A stretch of 64,000 bases of DNA from Janthinobacterium sp. ROICE36 (GCF_002869965.1 NZ_PEBS01000029.1:1-64000); one strand, 5' to 3'; counted from the first letter of the stretch, positions 1 through 10,101 are shown. Numbers and translations: made by a program. Notes: generated from the letters alone by a model not told the origin.

Positions 1-245
1 ACAAACCACGTTCACTTTCGCCGCTTACAACCTGACGCGCATGGCGACGATCTTTGGCTGGCGTTTATCGGCGGTGGTTGGATAACTCCGTCCATAGAGT
101 ACGGAAAGCGCTAAAAAATGTCAAAAAACGGCCTGAAAAGTGGCTGAAAACTGCTTTTTAGGCAAAATGCGGCTTCCAGCCCGAAAAATTCGCATGTCTG
201 GCGACAAAATCCGAAGGACTGGGGTCCTTTTTCAACACCCTGTTA
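1..245 (+). mobile_element. Right end of an insertion sequence (IS1182/IS5-like)
   Basis: The first 85 bases encode the end of a DDE transposase, and about 160 noncoding bases follow. The noncoding part ends near 225-245 in a T-rich stretch reading tttttcaacaccctgtta, which resembles the terminal inverted repeats of IS1182-type elements. The left end lies outside the window, so neither the length nor the target duplication can be checked. Base composition changes abruptly to AT-rich after this point. The family name is from memory of such ends and is uncertain. Confidence 0.6.
2..85 (+). CDS. Transposase, C-terminal fragment (window edge)
   Basis: Frame 2 reads QTTFTFAAYNLTRMATIFGW and then seven more codons to a TAA at 83-85. 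The FAAYNLxRM pattern is typical of the last helix of IS5/IS1182-type DDE transposases. The rest of the gene lies upstream of the window, so whether the element is intact cannot be judged. The catalytic DDE residues are not in view. Confidence 0.65.
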   Translation, partial: QTTFTFAAYNLTRMATIFGWRLSAVVG

Positions 246-287
246 AAAAACAACTATCTACAAATTGGCTTTCCTGAAATATTCGCA

Positions 288-1220
288 TTGGAGATACGCA
301 ATGAATTCAATATAATTTCCGAACAAAACAACAATAATTTCATAAATTCAATATTCTCAATATTAAATAGCAACATTACAGAAGGCAGCAATCAAACAAA
401 ACTGCAAATAGAAAACTCGCTAGGTTACTTAATTTTAAAAATAAAACTATGGCCTATCACAGAAAAAAATTCCATTGCAGCTATTGATTCACTAATAAAA
501 ATTGGCGACAACAAAGAAATTAATAGGGAATTAATATCCTGCATCAAAAGAACTACAGACTGGTTTGTAATTAATAAAATAACAACAGAAAATAAGCAAA
601 TATTTAACCTGATGAGAATTGCCTCAGAGTTTTTATCAAACGAATACTTGATTAAATACTTCAACGAATCACATATGCCGAGATTCCTAATTCCAGCGAC
701 TGAAAGCGAATGGATAAAACTATATGTTCGCTCCAGAAAATTAAAAAATGAGATAGATTTTAATAAATTTACCACAAACTTCAATAATAAAGAGCTCTAC
801 TTGTGGCTTACTCGTGGCAGCGATACGCTTGAAGCATTCGAAGTGATTTTCATTTTAAACTATCTAATAAGAAAAGAAGATGTAGAAATGGAGAGCGCAA
901 TTGAGTCGTTAGGTGACAGAATGATGCAAGACACTTCCTCTAGAAAAAGTGATTTATTACCTATCCTTACTTTCCTTTTGGAACTCAGTGAAAATAACAA
1001 AAAATACTCCAACTTATCAAATTCGATATTGGAAAAATATTTAATGAAAAAATTTTTCATTTGGGACATTGAAGATATTAGTTCTGGAGACTTAAAAAAT
1101 TCAGACGTAGCGTTACTTTTTCACAGTATCTGGATTAAATTTTCCAAAATATTCACTCGCAAAGTATTCGAAAAAGAAAATATTGCAAAGATAAACAGCA
1201 TTATAAGCGAACTCTCTTAA
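288..1220 (+). CDS. AT-rich orphan protein of unknown function, possibly 5'-truncated by the IS
   Basis: I do not recognise this protein. It is about 310 residues, rich in Asn, Ile, Lys and Glu, apparently all-helical, with no signal peptide or membrane segment and no motif I can name. The only usable start near this end is a TTG at 288. The frame is open further upstream, through 243 and back into the IS end, so the true N-terminus may have been removed by insertion. A/T-ending codons dominate, unlike every other gene here, which indicates recent horizontal transfer. It could be the C-terminal helical part of a larger defence or phage-related protein, but nothing in the sequence proves that. 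A terminator hairpin follows at 1270-1297. Confidence 0.6.
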   Translation: MEIRNEFNIISEQNNNNFINSIFSILNSNITEGSNQTKLQIENSLGYLILKIKLWPITEKNSIAAIDSLIKIGDNKEINRELISCIKRTTDWFVINKITTENKQIFNLMRIASEFLSNEYLIKYFNESHMPRFLIPATESEWIKLYVRSRKLKNEIDFNKFTTNFNNKELYLWLTRGSDTLEAFEVIFILNYLIRKEDVEMESAIESLGDRMMQDTSSRKSDLLPILTFLLELSENNKKYSNLSNSILEKYLMKKFFIWDIEDISSGDLKNSDVALLFHSIWIKFSKIFTRKVFEKENIAKINSIISELS

Positions 1221-1269
1221 TAAGATAAATTCATAAATAACTATTACCACAAGAACGAATAAAAAAACA

Positions 1270-1297
1270 AAAGCCGCTATCTCCCGACAGCGGCTTT
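1270..1297. terminator. Bidirectional rho-independent terminator
   Basis: The perfect arms aaagccgct (1270-1278) and agcggcttt (1289-1297) enclose a 10-base loop. The left side is preceded by a long A run, which is a T run on the minus strand. It sits between the AT-rich ORF and the end of purL, so it probably ends transcripts from both sides, best for purL. Confidence 0.8.
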
Positions 1298-1356
1298 CTC
1301 ATTCCTCCCCCACCAGCAGCGCCTTGAACTCCAGCGCTGCCCTGCAAGCGAACTAA

Positions 1357-4300
1357 TTACCCCACAAACTTCCGCGCATTCCTGAACATGCGCATCCAAG
1401 GCGAATCCTCGCCCCATGCTGCAGGGTGGTAGGACTGCTGCACCGAGCGGAACACCCGCTCCGCGTGCGGCATTAACACTGTGAAGCGGCCGTCTGGCGT
1501 GGTCACGGAGGTGATGCCTTCCGGCGAGCCGTTCGGGTTGTATGGGTACGCTTCGGTGGCGGCACCCTTGTTGTCGACGAAGCGCATGGCTTTGCTGACC
1601 TGGGTGATGTCGCCCGTTTGCGAGAAGTCGGCGTAGCCTTCGCCGTGCGCGATGGCGATGCCGGCTTGGGTGCCGGCCATGCCGTTGAAGAAGATCGATG
1701 GGGAGTCCATCACTTCGACCATGGCAAAGCGGCCTTCGAATTTCTCCGACTTGTTGCGCGTGAATTTGGGCCAGGCGTGGGCGCCGGGGATGATGGATTT
1801 CAGGTTGCTCATCATCTGGCAGCCGTTGCAGATACCCAGACCAAAACTGTCCGTGCGGTTGAAGAAGCGCGCGAATTGTTCCGCCAGGCTGGCGTTGAAC
1901 AGAATCGTTTTCGCCCAGCCTTCGCCTGCGCCCAGCACGTCGCCGTAGGAGAAGCCGCCCACGGCGATGACGCCCTGGAAGTCGTCCAGCTTGACGCGGC
2001 CCGCAATCAGGTCGCTCATGTGCACGTCGACAGCGGTGAAGCCTGCCTGGTGCATCACGTACGCCGTTTCGATGTGCGAGTTGACGCCCTGCTCGCGCAG
2101 GATGGCAACTCGCGGACGCACGCCGGTGGCGATGAATGGCGCAGCGACGTTCTCGTTCTGGTCGAAGGTGACGATCGGCGACATGCCCGGGTCTTGCACG
2201 TCCAGCAGGCGGTCGTACTCGGCGTCGGCGCAGGCCGGATTGTCGCGCAGGCGGGCGATGCGCCAGCTCGTTTCGCTCCACAGGCGGTGCAGGGCTGCGC
2301 GCGGCTGGGTGTAAATCAGCTTGGCGTCGCGCGTGAATTCAATGACGTCGCGGTCGTTCAATTTGCCGATGATATGGCTGCAGGCGCCCAGGTTGAAGGT
2401 GCGCAGCACGTCCATGACGAGCGACTTTTCTTCCGCCCGCACCTGGATGACGGCGCCCAGCTCTTCGCTGAACAAGGCGCGCAGGGTCAGTTCGTTGCGG
2501 CGTTCCGCTACCTGGCCGGTCCAGTTCTTGGCATCGCCCCAGTCGCTGGAATGCTCGCCTTCCATGGTCAGCATGTCCAGGTTGACGGACATGCCGGTGT
2601 GGCCGGCGAAGGCCATTTCCGTCAGGGTGGCGTACAGGCCGCCGTCCGAACGGTCATGGTAGGCCAGCAGCTTGTCGTCGCTGTTCAACTTCTGGATGGC
2701 GGCGAAGAAGCCTTTCAAGTCTTCCGCGCTGTCCACGTCCGGCGTTTCATTGCCCAGCTGCCCCATGACTTGCGCCAGCGCGGAGGCGCCCAAACGGTTT
2801 TTGCCGCGACCCAGGTCGATCAGGATCAAGGACGTGTCGCCCTGGTCCGTTTTCAGCTGCGGCGTGAGCGACTTGCGCACGTCCGTCACTGGCGCGAACG
2901 AGGAGACGATCAGCGACACCGGCGAGGTGACGGATTTCGCCGCGCCCGTGCTCTCGTCTTTCCAGGTGGTGCGCATCGACAGCGAATCCTTGCCGACGGG
3001 GATGCTGATACCCAGCGCGGGGCACAGGTCCATGCCGATGGCTTTCACCGTGTCGTACAGGGCTGCGTCCTGGCCAGGCTGGCCGCAGGCGGCCATCCAG
3101 TTGGCGGATAGCTTGATGTCGGAAATGTCGGCAATCGCTGCGGCAGCGATGTTGGTAACGGCTTCGCCCACGGCCATGCGGCCCGAGGCGGCGGCGTCGA
3201 TCACGGCCAGCGGCGTGCGTTCGCCCATGGCCATCGCTTCACCCAGGTAGCCTTCGAAGCTCATGGTGGTGACGGCGCAATCGGCCACCGGCACTTGCCA
3301 TGGTCCCACCATCTGGTCGCGCACGGTCATGCCGCCCACGCTGCGGTCGCCGATGGTGATGAGGAAGGATTTGTCGGCTACGGTGGGCAGCAGCAGCACT
3401 TTTTGCGCTACATCCTTCAAGTCCATGCCCGTCAGGTCAATGGCCGGGAAATCGTTGGCCACGTGGACCACGTCGCGCTGCATTTTCGGCGGCTTGCCCA
3501 GCAAGACGTCCATCGGCATGTCGACCGGCTCATTGCCCAGTTCCGGGTCGATCAATTTGAGTTGACGCTCTTCGGTGGCCACGCCCACGGCGGCGAACAG
3601 GCAGCGTTCGCGTTCGCACATGGCTTTGAACAGGGGCAGGCTTTCCGGCGCGATGGCGAGAACATAGCGTTCCTGCGACTCATTGCTCCAGATTTCCTTC
3701 GGCGCCATGCCCGATTCTTCCAGCGGTACCTTGCGCAGGTCGAAAATCGCGCCGCGCTTGGCGTCGTTGGTGATTTCCGGGAACGCGTTCGACAGGCCGC
3801 CCGCACCCACGTCGTGGATCGAGATGATCGGATTATCAAGCCCCATTTGCCAGCAGGCGTTGATGACTTCCTGGGCGCGGCGTTCCATTTCCGGATTGCC
3901 GCGCTGGACGGAATCGAAGTCCAGGTCGGCCGTGTTGCTGCCGGTGGTCATCGACGAGGCGGCGCTGCCGCCCATGCCGATACGCATGCCCGGGCCACCC
4001 AGCTGCACCAGCAGGCTGCCGACGGGGATGTCGTTCTTGTGCGTGTGCTGCGCCGAGATATTGCCGATGCCGCCAGCGATCATGATTGGCTTGTGATAGC
4101 CAAATACGGCGTCTTTGTCTGCGCCGACGTTCTGTTCATACGTGCGGAAGTAGCCGCCCAATACCGGACGACCGAATTCGTTCGAGAACGCTGCGCCGCC
4201 CAGCGGGCCTTCGATCATGATTTGCAGCGGCGAAGCGATGCGCTCCGGTTTGCCATATTGATCGGCGTCAGTACGGCCAGCCAGCGGCGCCGTCACGGAA

Positions 4301-5394
4301 GCGGCCGTTTCCCAGCTGCGCACGGCGTCCGGCAGCGACAGATTCGAGACGGTGAAACCGGTCAGGCCTGCCTTCGGCTTGGCGCCGCGGCCCGTTGCGC
4401 CTTCGTCGCGGATCTCGCCGCCCGCGCCCGTGGAGGCGCCGGGGAATGGGGAAATGGCCGTCGGGTGGTTATGCGTTTCCACCTTCATCAGGGTGTGCGT
4501 CAGTTCGGTCGACGCCGCGTATTCGTGGTTTTCACCGCGCGGGTAGAAGCGCGACACCGTGGCGCCTTCCATGATGGACGAGTTGTCGCTGTAGGCGACG
4601 ACAGTGCCCTTCGGCTGCAGTTCATGCGTGTTCTTGATCATGCCGAACAGCGACTTGGTCTGCGCCACGCCGTCGATGGTCCAGTCGGCGTTGAAGATCT
4701 TGTGGCGGCAATGCTCGCTGTTTGCCTGCGCGAACATCATCAGTTCCACGTCCGTCGGATTGCGACCGGCCTTGGTGAAGGCGGCGTCCAGGTAGTCGAT
4801 TTCATCTTCCGACATCGCCAGGCCCAGTTCCGTGTTCGCCGTTTCCAGTGCGCGCTTGCCCTGCCCCAGCAAGTCGATCGATTCCAGTGGGCGCGCTTCC
4901 AGGGTGCGGAACAAGTCCTTGGCGTCGTCGGCGCTGCGCAGCACGGATTCGGTCATGCGGTCATGCAGCAGGTCGGCCACGGCTTGCACCTGCTCGTCCG
5001 TCAATTTGCCGGCGCCTATGGCGCTGCCCAGGATGCCCGATTTCAGGTTGATGCGGAAAGCGATGCCGCGTTCGACGCGCTTGATGTGCGCCATGCCGCA
5101 GTTGTGCGCGATGTCGGTGGCTTTCGAGGCCCACGGCGAAATCGTGCCGAAACGGGGGATGACGAAGAATGCTTCGGCAGCGCCTTCCGCATTGTCAGCC
5201 TGGGCCGGCTCGCCGTACGTCAGCAAGGCGCCAAGGCGCGTGCTGTCATCGTCGGTGAGAGGCGCGCAGGCATCGATGAAATGGACATAGCGTGCTTGTA
5301 CGGCAACAATCGCAGGCGAGACGACTTGCAGTTGGCTTAACAGACGGTGGCTACGGAAATGGGACAGGGCATTGGAACCCGGCAGTATCAACAT
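1357..5394 (-). CDS. purL: Phosphoribosylformylglycinamidine synthase (large single-chain type)
   Basis: This is the fourth step of purine synthesis: FGAR, glutamine and ATP give FGAM in the cytoplasm. The 1345-residue chain has the full single-polypeptide layout: an N-terminal PurS-like part, a linker, two AIRS-type ATP-binding halves (glycine-rich stretch [16 protein letters not shown] in the middle) and a C-terminal class I glutaminase. The nucleophile is Cys1189 in GICNGCQMM, and the His/Glu of the triad are in PHAE (His1310, Glu1312). I start at [11 protein letters not shown] (ATG at 5394), which matches the family N-terminus; an upstream in-frame extension of 29 codons looks untranslated. 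The gene is monocistronic, with a strong terminator downstream. The length fits E. coli PurL (about 1295). Confidence 0.97.
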   Translation of the reverse strand: MLILPGSNALSHFRSHRLLSQLQVVSPAIVAVQARYVHFIDACAPLTDDDSTRLGALLTYGEPAQADNAEGAAEAFFVIPRFGTISPWASKATDIAHNCGMAHIKRVERGIAFRINLKSGILGSAIGAGKLTDEQVQAVADLLHDRMTESVLRSADDAKDLFRTLEARPLESIDLLGQGKRALETANTELGLAMSEDEIDYLDAAFTKAGRNPTDVELMMFAQANSEHCRHKIFNADWTIDGVAQTKSLFGMIKNTHELQPKGTVVAYSDNSSIMEGATVSRFYPRGENHEYAASTELTHTLMKVETHNHPTAISPFPGASTGAGGEIRDEGATGRGAKPKAGLTGFTVSNLSLPDAVRSWETAASVTAPLAGRTDADQYGKPERIASPLQIMIEGPLGGAAFSNEFGRPVLGGYFRTYEQNVGADKDAVFGYHKPIMIAGGIGNISAQHTHKNDIPVGSLLVQLGGPGMRIGMGGSAASSMTTGSNTADLDFDSVQRGNPEMERRAQEVINACWQMGLDNPIISIHDVGAGGLSNAFPEITNDAKRGAIFDLRKVPLEESGMAPKEIWSNESQERYVLAIAPESLPLFKAMCERERCLFAAVGVATEERQLKLIDPELGNEPVDMPMDVLLGKPPKMQRDVVHVANDFPAIDLTGMDLKDVAQKVLLLPTVADKSFLITIGDRSVGGMTVRDQMVGPWQVPVADCAVTTMSFEGYLGEAMAMGERTPLAVIDAAASGRMAVGEAVTNIAAAAIADISDIKLSANWMAACGQPGQDAALYDTVKAIGMDLCPALGISIPVGKDSLSMRTTWKDESTGAAKSVTSPVSLIVSSFAPVTDVRKSLTPQLKTDQGDTSLILIDLGRGKNRLGASALAQVMGQLGNETPDVDSAEDLKGFFAAIQKLNSDDKLLAYHDRSDGGLYATLTEMAFAGHTGMSVNLDMLTMEGEHSSDWGDAKNWTGQVAERRNELTLRALFSEELGAVIQVRAEEKSLVMDVLRTFNLGACSHIIGKLNDRDVIEFTRDAKLIYTQPRAALHRLWSETSWRIARLRDNPACADAEYDRLLDVQDPGMSPIVTFDQNENVAAPFIATGVRPRVAILREQGVNSHIETAYVMHQAGFTAVDVHMSDLIAGRVKLDDFQGVIAVGGFSYGDVLGAGEGWAKTILFNASLAEQFARFFNRTDSFGLGICNGCQMMSNLKSIIPGAHAWPKFTRNKSEKFEGRFAMVEVMDSPSIFFNGMAGTQAGIAIAHGEGYADFSQTGDITQVSKAMRFVDNKGAATEAYPYNPNGSPEGITSVTTPDGRFTVLMPHAERVFRSVQQSYHPAAWGEDSPWMRMFRNARKFVG

Positions 5395-5595
5395 GATTGG
5401 AAGGTGGTTGATGCAGCGTGGCTGCGGGTTAAAGGTAGGTATGACAATATCTTTCGTACGGCAAATTTCCTTTGCGCGCATTATACCCGTTTTACCCCTG
5501 CCTTATGACCGCAACTTGCGGTTTTGCCGCCCTTTTGCCGCCCTTTTTCCCCGCACAGCGGCAGATTTTGACACGGCAGCAACACCCTCAGCTGA

Positions 5596-6663
5596 TCATC
5601 TGGCGATCACGTAGCGGTTCTTGCCCTGGCGCTTGGCCAAGTACAGCGCTTCGTCGGCCAGCCGGTAGCTGTGGCCCAGCTCCTTGCTCCGGTCCAGCTC
5701 GGCCACGCCCACGCTGATCGACACGAACTGTGCGGCATGGAAAGCCTGGCTGACGGCCTCGACCAGGGCGCCGGCAAAGGTGCGCACGGCCTCGTGGTCG
5801 CCCGCGTAGACGACGCCGAATTCCTCGCCGCCCAGGCGGCCGCACAAATGGCCTTGCGCCTTGTCGGCGATGATGGCGGCCGTGCGCATCAGCACTTCGT
5901 CGCCCACATCGTGGCCCTGCTGGTCGTTGATGATCTTGAAATCGTCGATATCGATCATCAGGAAATGCAACATGCCGCCATGGGATGCGCCACGCATCTG
6001 CTGGGCGCGCTGCGTGAACATGCGGCGGTTATTCAGGCCCGTCAGGCTGTCCTGGAAGGCCAGCCGCGTCAATTCCAGTTTGGCGTGATAGTTGCGCAAG
6101 CGCAATAAGCTGAAGCTGACATTCAGCGCCAGGCCGAACAGCACGCTGACGGCGATCATCAATGGCACCCAGGATTGGTCGGGCAAGCCCGCGTTGACGG
6201 GGTACAGGCCGTGGCCCACGTTCCACCAGATGCCGGCCACCACGGCAAGGTAGCTGAGGCCGCCATTGAAGATGGAGGCAATCGCCAGGGTCAGGAAGAC
6301 GCCCACGGGCAAGACCCAGAAGCTGGCATGCTGGACGGCGTCGGCCATGGTGCGCAGGCCAAAGGTCAGGGCCAGCACGGCGCAGGCGCCGGTAATGGTC
6401 AGCACGGGCAAGGTGGTGCAGCGGTAGCGCGCCACCAGGCTGGCCAGCATGCCTAGCAGCGCCAGCACGGCGTGCGTCAGGTTCGGATGATAGGGCTCTG
6501 GCATCAGCAGCCAGGTCAGGCAATAGGCGACGATGCCCAGCAGCTGCGTGACCAGGCCGACACGGTGCAATTCCGCAAAATAGGTATGCTGCTGTTCGCT
6601 GTTGCCGCCAAATGCAAGTGGAACGGCAACGCGCCGCAAAGTAGACAGATCAGTTACGCGCAT
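5596..6663 (-). CDS. Membrane-bound diguanylate cyclase (GGDEF)
   Basis: The C-terminal 170 residues are a GGDEF domain that makes cyclic di-GMP from two GTP. Visible motifs are DSLTGLNNRR at the domain start, MIDIDDFKIIND for metal binding, and the active-site loop GGEEF. The N-terminal 190 residues hold about five or six hydrophobic membrane segments (for example VTQLLGIVAYCLTWLLM and WVPLMIAVSVLFGLALNVSF), which I cannot assign to a named sensor family. The RxxD product-inhibition site expected five residues before GGEEF is absent (AQGH there). The ATG at 6663 is used; a GTG at 6678 is an alternative and neither has a good ribosome-binding site. The gene is divergent from the receiver-TPR gene. 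Confidence 0.9.
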   Translation of the reverse strand: MRVTDLSTLRRVAVPLAFGGNSEQQHTYFAELHRVGLVTQLLGIVAYCLTWLLMPEPYHPNLTHAVLALLGMLASLVARYRCTTLPVLTITGACAVLALTFGLRTMADAVQHASFWVLPVGVFLTLAIASIFNGGLSYLAVVAGIWWNVGHGLYPVNAGLPDQSWVPLMIAVSVLFGLALNVSFSLLRLRNYHAKLELTRLAFQDSLTGLNNRRMFTQRAQQMRGASHGGMLHFLMIDIDDFKIINDQQGHDVGDEVLMRTAAIIADKAQGHLCGRLGGEEFGVVYAGDHEAVRTFAGALVEAVSQAFHAAQFVSISVGVAELDRSKELGHSYRLADEALYLAKRQGKNRYVIAR

Positions 6664-7011
6664 GACGGGTATCGACACCAGAGAGGGATAAAGCGCCCGG
6701 TAAAGCCTTGCGCATGCCGTGCCGCAACATACTCGGCACGCAACAACTGTTGCATTTTTAGAATATTATCATGATAGTCAATGTATGGTCGAAAAAACAC
6801 GTCGCACACCGCCGCAGCGGCCCCCGTGTCATGAAATACAACGCCGGACGGCGCCGGGCATCCCTGCCCTCGCTCTGCATGCCCGATTGCATGCATTTTG
6901 CTGGCAGTGTCGGGCGGCTTTGCAGTATGCTGATAAAAAACAATACTGCCAGGCAGATACCTATAAGAAGAGTTCCCGCAAATGACCGAACAGATGAACG
7001 AGAGCTGAACA
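6664..7011. promoter_or_regulatory. Divergent intergenic region between GGDEF and receiver-TPR genes
   Basis: This stretch of about 350 bp contains no gene I can support. It has a short palindrome gcaacaactgttgc (6740-6753) followed by five T, and an inverted repeat gcagtat/atactgc flanking an A run before the downstream gene. The region upstream of 7012 has a purine-rich gaacgagagctgaaca as ribosome-binding site. I see no convincing -35/-10 pair. Confidence 0.4.
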
Positions 7012-8637
7012 ATGCCAGAAACTAGCGACTTATCTGTCCTGATCGTCGATCCGAACCCCAGCATGCGGGGCAACCTGCACAATATGCTGAACCAGGCGGC
7101 CATCACCAAGGTGGAATATGCCGTCAATTCCGGCACGGCCATCCGCTTGCTGATGAAGAAACCGTTCGACATCATCCTGTGCGAGTACGATCTTGGTAGT
7201 GGCACGGACGGCCAGGATGGCCAGCAATTGCTGGAAGACTTGCGCCATCACAAGCTGATCGGCCTGTGGACGATCTTCATCATGCTGACCTCCGAAGCCA
7301 TCCACAGCAAGGTGATCAGCGCGGCCGAACTGACCCCATCCGACTACATATTAAAACCGTTCACGGTCGACGTGCTGAGCGGACGCATCGCGCGCGCCAT
7401 CGAGCGGCGTGCCATTTTCCTGCCCACGTATCAGCTGATCGACAAGGGCAACTTGCGCGAAGCCGTGAAAAGCTGCCGCACGGCCGAACTGCAGCACCCG
7501 CGCCTGGCGGCCGATTTCACCCGTTTGCGCGCCGAGCTGCACATCGCCCTCGATGAATGGAAGGAAGCGGAACAGTTGTACGCCGACATGCTGGCCTTGC
7601 GGCCCATGGCCTGGGCCCATTTGGGCCTGGCGCGCACCCTGTTCGAACAGCAGCGGCATGAAGATGCGCAGGAGGTGCTGCTGGAACTGGTGGAGACCTA
7701 TCCCCGTTTCATGACCGCCTACGACCTGCTGGCGCAAAACCATGAAGCCATGGGCCAGCAGCTGCAGGCGAAGAAAATCCTCGAAGACGCGGTGGCCATT
7801 TCGCCGCACATGGTGCGCCGCTTGCGCCACCTGGGCGGCATCGCGTTTGACACGGGCGATATCGGCGCGGCCGAACGGGCCTACAAGCAGGTAGTCACCA
7901 AAGCGAAATACTCTGAATTCCGCGACCCGGAAGACCACGTCAACCTGGTCAAAACGCTGATCAAGAAGGGCGATGCGCCGCAGGCCAGCGGCGTGCTGCG
8001 CGACATGGAACGCTCGCTGCGGGGCGGCGCCAACGTGGAAGCCTGCCGCGCCATCTCGGCCGCCATGCTGCATGAGCTGTCGGGCAACGACATCGCCGCC
8101 GCCAGCGAACTGCAGCTGGCCGCCGCCGCCCTGGACACGGCGCGGGGCCTGTCGACGCAATTGAAGGTGGGGCTGGTGCAAAGCTGCCTGAAAAACAATC
8201 TGGAGCAGGCCGCCTCCGACGTCATGATGAAACTCGTCAATGAGGCGGACAGCGACGTGACGATGGAAGCGGCCGTCGACGTATTTGAAAAAGCCGGCCG
8301 CCATGATCTGGCGCAAGGCATGGGCCAGCAGATCACGCACCAGGTGCAGGAACTGATGCAGGATGCGGCCAGCAAATCGGAAAGCGGCGAGCTCAAGGGA
8401 GCCGTCTTCGTGCTGCGCCAGGCCCTGCGCAAGACCCCGGGCAACCTGCCCGTGCTGTTCGCCTCCGTCGAGGCTATCTTGCGCCAGCTCAATATGCTGG
8501 GCTGGGAAGCCCCGCTGGCCGAACAGGCGCAGCACCAGATGCAGATGATCCGCAAGATCGACCCCAGGCATCCGCAGCTGGAATCGCTCAAGCAGCAATA
8601 CGCGGCGACCCAGCACAAATACGGTATCGCCAGCTGA
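7012..8637 (+). CDS. Receiver-domain protein with TPR repeats
   Basis: Residues 6-125 form a two-component receiver domain (LSVLIVDPNPSMRGNL; the conserved Lys is in SDYILKPF). The remaining 400 residues are helical TPR-like repeats, seen in runs such as AWAHLGLARTLFEQQRHEDA and MTAYDLLAQNHEAMGQ. There is no DNA-binding or enzymatic output, so the TPR part probably binds partner proteins. The residue at the usual phospho-Asp site is Glu58 (FDIILCEYDLG), where related proteins known to me read CDYNLG; phosphorylation at the normal position is therefore doubtful, although Asp60 is nearby. There is no histidine kinase gene next to it. It is divergent from a diguanylate cyclase gene. The ATG at 7012 follows an AG-rich site. 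Confidence 0.88.
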   Translation: MPETSDLSVLIVDPNPSMRGNLHNMLNQAAITKVEYAVNSGTAIRLLMKKPFDIILCEYDLGSGTDGQDGQQLLEDLRHHKLIGLWTIFIMLTSEAIHSKVISAAELTPSDYILKPFTVDVLSGRIARAIERRAIFLPTYQLIDKGNLREAVKSCRTAELQHPRLAADFTRLRAELHIALDEWKEAEQLYADMLALRPMAWAHLGLARTLFEQQRHEDAQEVLLELVETYPRFMTAYDLLAQNHEAMGQQLQAKKILEDAVAISPHMVRRLRHLGGIAFDTGDIGAAERAYKQVVTKAKYSEFRDPEDHVNLVKTLIKKGDAPQASGVLRDMERSLRGGANVEACRAISAAMLHELSGNDIAAASELQLAAAALDTARGLSTQLKVGLVQSCLKNNLEQAASDVMMKLVNEADSDVTMEAAVDVFEKAGRHDLAQGMGQQITHQVQELMQDAASKSESGELKGAVFVLRQALRKTPGNLPVLFASVEAILRQLNMLGWEAPLAEQAQHQMQMIRKIDPRHPQLESLKQQYAATQHKYGIAS

Positions 8638-8985
8638 TTTGAGGGACGCACTGCAAACCTACTGCGCAGCCCATTTCCGATCCTTCGCGCAGGTCAGTCA
8701 CGTAGGCCGGATTAGCGAGCGGCACGCGCTTCAAGCGGACCGCCGCTTGACTGTCCCCGAGCAAGGCGGCTCGATGCTGCCGTGTGGAACTCACTCTGCG
8801 CGCAAACGTCAGACATTACCCCCTTTTTTGAAACGGGCGGCAATGCCGGAGCGTACTGCTAAGCGGCTGTGGTGAAAGCCCGCACAGAGCCAGGATGAAG
8901 ACATGAGTTACTTGGCCATGGGTTCGCTGCCACTGCAGCGTCACCATTTCCGCCAAGTTATAAACTGTTTCGAAGACGGCGATTT
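8638..8985. other. Intergenic region with a partial extragenic repeat, no gene seen
   Basis: Small frames exist here but none has convincing codon usage or a start signal. At 8701-8717 the string gtaggccggattagcg matches, with one change, the arm of the paired extragenic repeat at 46318-46412, so this looks like a worn single copy. A stretch around 8850-8905 (gagccaggatgaagac) faintly resembles a cobalamin-riboswitch end, but the order of elements is wrong. Confidence 0.4.
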
Positions 8986-9288
8986 TCAACGCAGCAATTT
9001 ATACCGTACCAGCAGCGTAGGTCCCTTGCCGCCGGGTGGCGTCAACAGTATCTCGTCACCCGGCTGCATCTCTTCATGCATCACCGTGCAACAGGTCGGC
9101 ATCGAGTGGCCGCGCGCCGGATAAATGCCTACGTCGGTGTGCAGGTTCGCAGCGCGCACGTCGACACTGGTTTTGCCGGCATTGCCTGCTTCTTGCAGCA
9201 GCTTGCGCAGTGCGGTGACGAAATCCCCTTTGCTGAGCCTGGCAAGTGTCTGGTTTGCTTGCGGGCGAGCGCTTGCGTCGTTTTTCAT
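8986..9288 (-). CDS. Small cytoplasmic protein of unknown function
   Basis: A roughly 100-residue protein with no signal peptide. The first half looks like a helical segment (LARLSKGDFVTALRKLLQEA); the second half is beta-rich with the striking run HSMPTCCTVMHEEMQPGDEI and then GKGPTLLVRYKL. I recall similar short proteins in other proteobacteria with a HxMPxCCxxM...PGDE pattern but no known function. The two adjacent Cys could bind metal or form a disulfide. I start at 9288 (MKNDASARP) because GAAAGAAA precedes it; ATG 9312 is a possible longer start. No operon partner: both neighbours point the other way. Confidence 0.7.
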   Translation of the reverse strand: MKNDASARPQANQTLARLSKGDFVTALRKLLQEAGNAGKTSVDVRAANLHTDVGIYPARGHSMPTCCTVMHEEMQPGDEILLTPPGGKGPTLLVRYKLLR

Positions 9289-9506
9289 GGCAATTTCTTT
9301 CAATGAGTACATTCCCGCCACTATATCATTTGCCCCTGGCGGCATCACGCCAAGTTTCTGAGGTTTGTCCGGGCGTGGCGGCCTGTATCGGCGCTGTAGC
9401 AGTCGTTCGACTGATACAGCATGTGCTTGTACGCGGCGCCTTGTGCCTTGTCCCTGCCGTGCCGCGCTTTTAGACTGGGGCCTTCTCCACGCTGCGACTG
9501 CCTGCC

Positions 9507-10091
9507 ATGACCGAACTCCTGCCCCTGATGAGCTATTGCTTTGTGATGTCCGCCACGCCCGGGCCGAACAACGTCATGCTGGCCACCACCGGCGCCAATT
9601 TCGGCTATCGCGGTGCGCTGCCGGTCATCCTCGGCATCCAGGTCGGCATCTTTGTGCAGACCATGCTCATGTGCGTGGGGCTGGGCAGCGTGTTCGTCGC
9701 CTACCCGATGGCGCAGCAAATACTGCGGATCGCGGGCGCGCTATACCTGATGTTTTTGGCCTGGAAACTTGCCGGCGCCTCGGTGGCGGGAAGCAGCGCA
9801 CCGAAGGCCGTGTCGTTTGCGCAGGCGGCGCTGTTTCAGGCGCTGAACCCCAAGAGCTGGCTCAAGGCAATCACCATGGCGTCGGTCTTCATGCCTGCGC
9901 AGGGCAACATGCTCGCCAGCGCGCTGCTGGTATCCGTGATCGGCACCATGGTGGGCATGCCGTGCAACGCCATGTGGGCGCTGTTCGGCGTCTCGATCCG
10001 CAGCGTGCTGAAAGCGCCGCGCAAGCAGCGCATATTCAATCTGGCGATGGGTGCCATCCTGCTGGTTCTCGCCGTGATGTTTTTACGCTAG
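9507..10091 (+). CDS. LysE/RhtB-family amino-acid exporter
   Basis: A 194-residue inner-membrane protein with about six hydrophobic segments. The N-terminal signature SATPGPNNVMLATTGANFGY is the LysE/RhtB family hallmark (PGPN motif). These proteins export amino acids or related small molecules by proton exchange. The substrate cannot be read from the sequence. The start at 9507 puts the TPGPN motif at the family position; the ribosome-binding site is weak. A MocR-type regulator starts 10 bases downstream on the same strand, so the two are probably co-transcribed and the regulator may control export. Confidence 0.88.
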   Translation: MTELLPLMSYCFVMSATPGPNNVMLATTGANFGYRGALPVILGIQVGIFVQTMLMCVGLGSVFVAYPMAQQILRIAGALYLMFLAWKLAGASVAGSSAPKAVSFAQAALFQALNPKSWLKAITMASVFMPAQGNMLASALLVSVIGTMVGMPCNAMWALFGVSIRSVLKAPRKQRIFNLAMGAILLVLAVMFLR

Positions 10092-10101
10092 ACTTCCACC
10101 C

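Noticed and set aside
1618-5340. Long plus-strand open frames antisense to purL (497 and 681 codons)
   Set aside because: They lie wholly opposite a well-conserved gene, have no family-like motifs, and are expected in high-GC DNA where the antisense frame is rich in Arg, His, Gln and Val.
6740-6757. Palindrome gcaacaactgttgc with five T as a terminator
   Set aside because: No gene end lies next to it on the relevant strand; a regulatory palindrome or chance is as likely.
8850-8960. Cobalamin-riboswitch-like words (gagccagga, gccactg)
   Set aside because: In a real riboswitch gccactg comes before the final box; here the order is reversed, the core is missing, and no B12-related gene follows.
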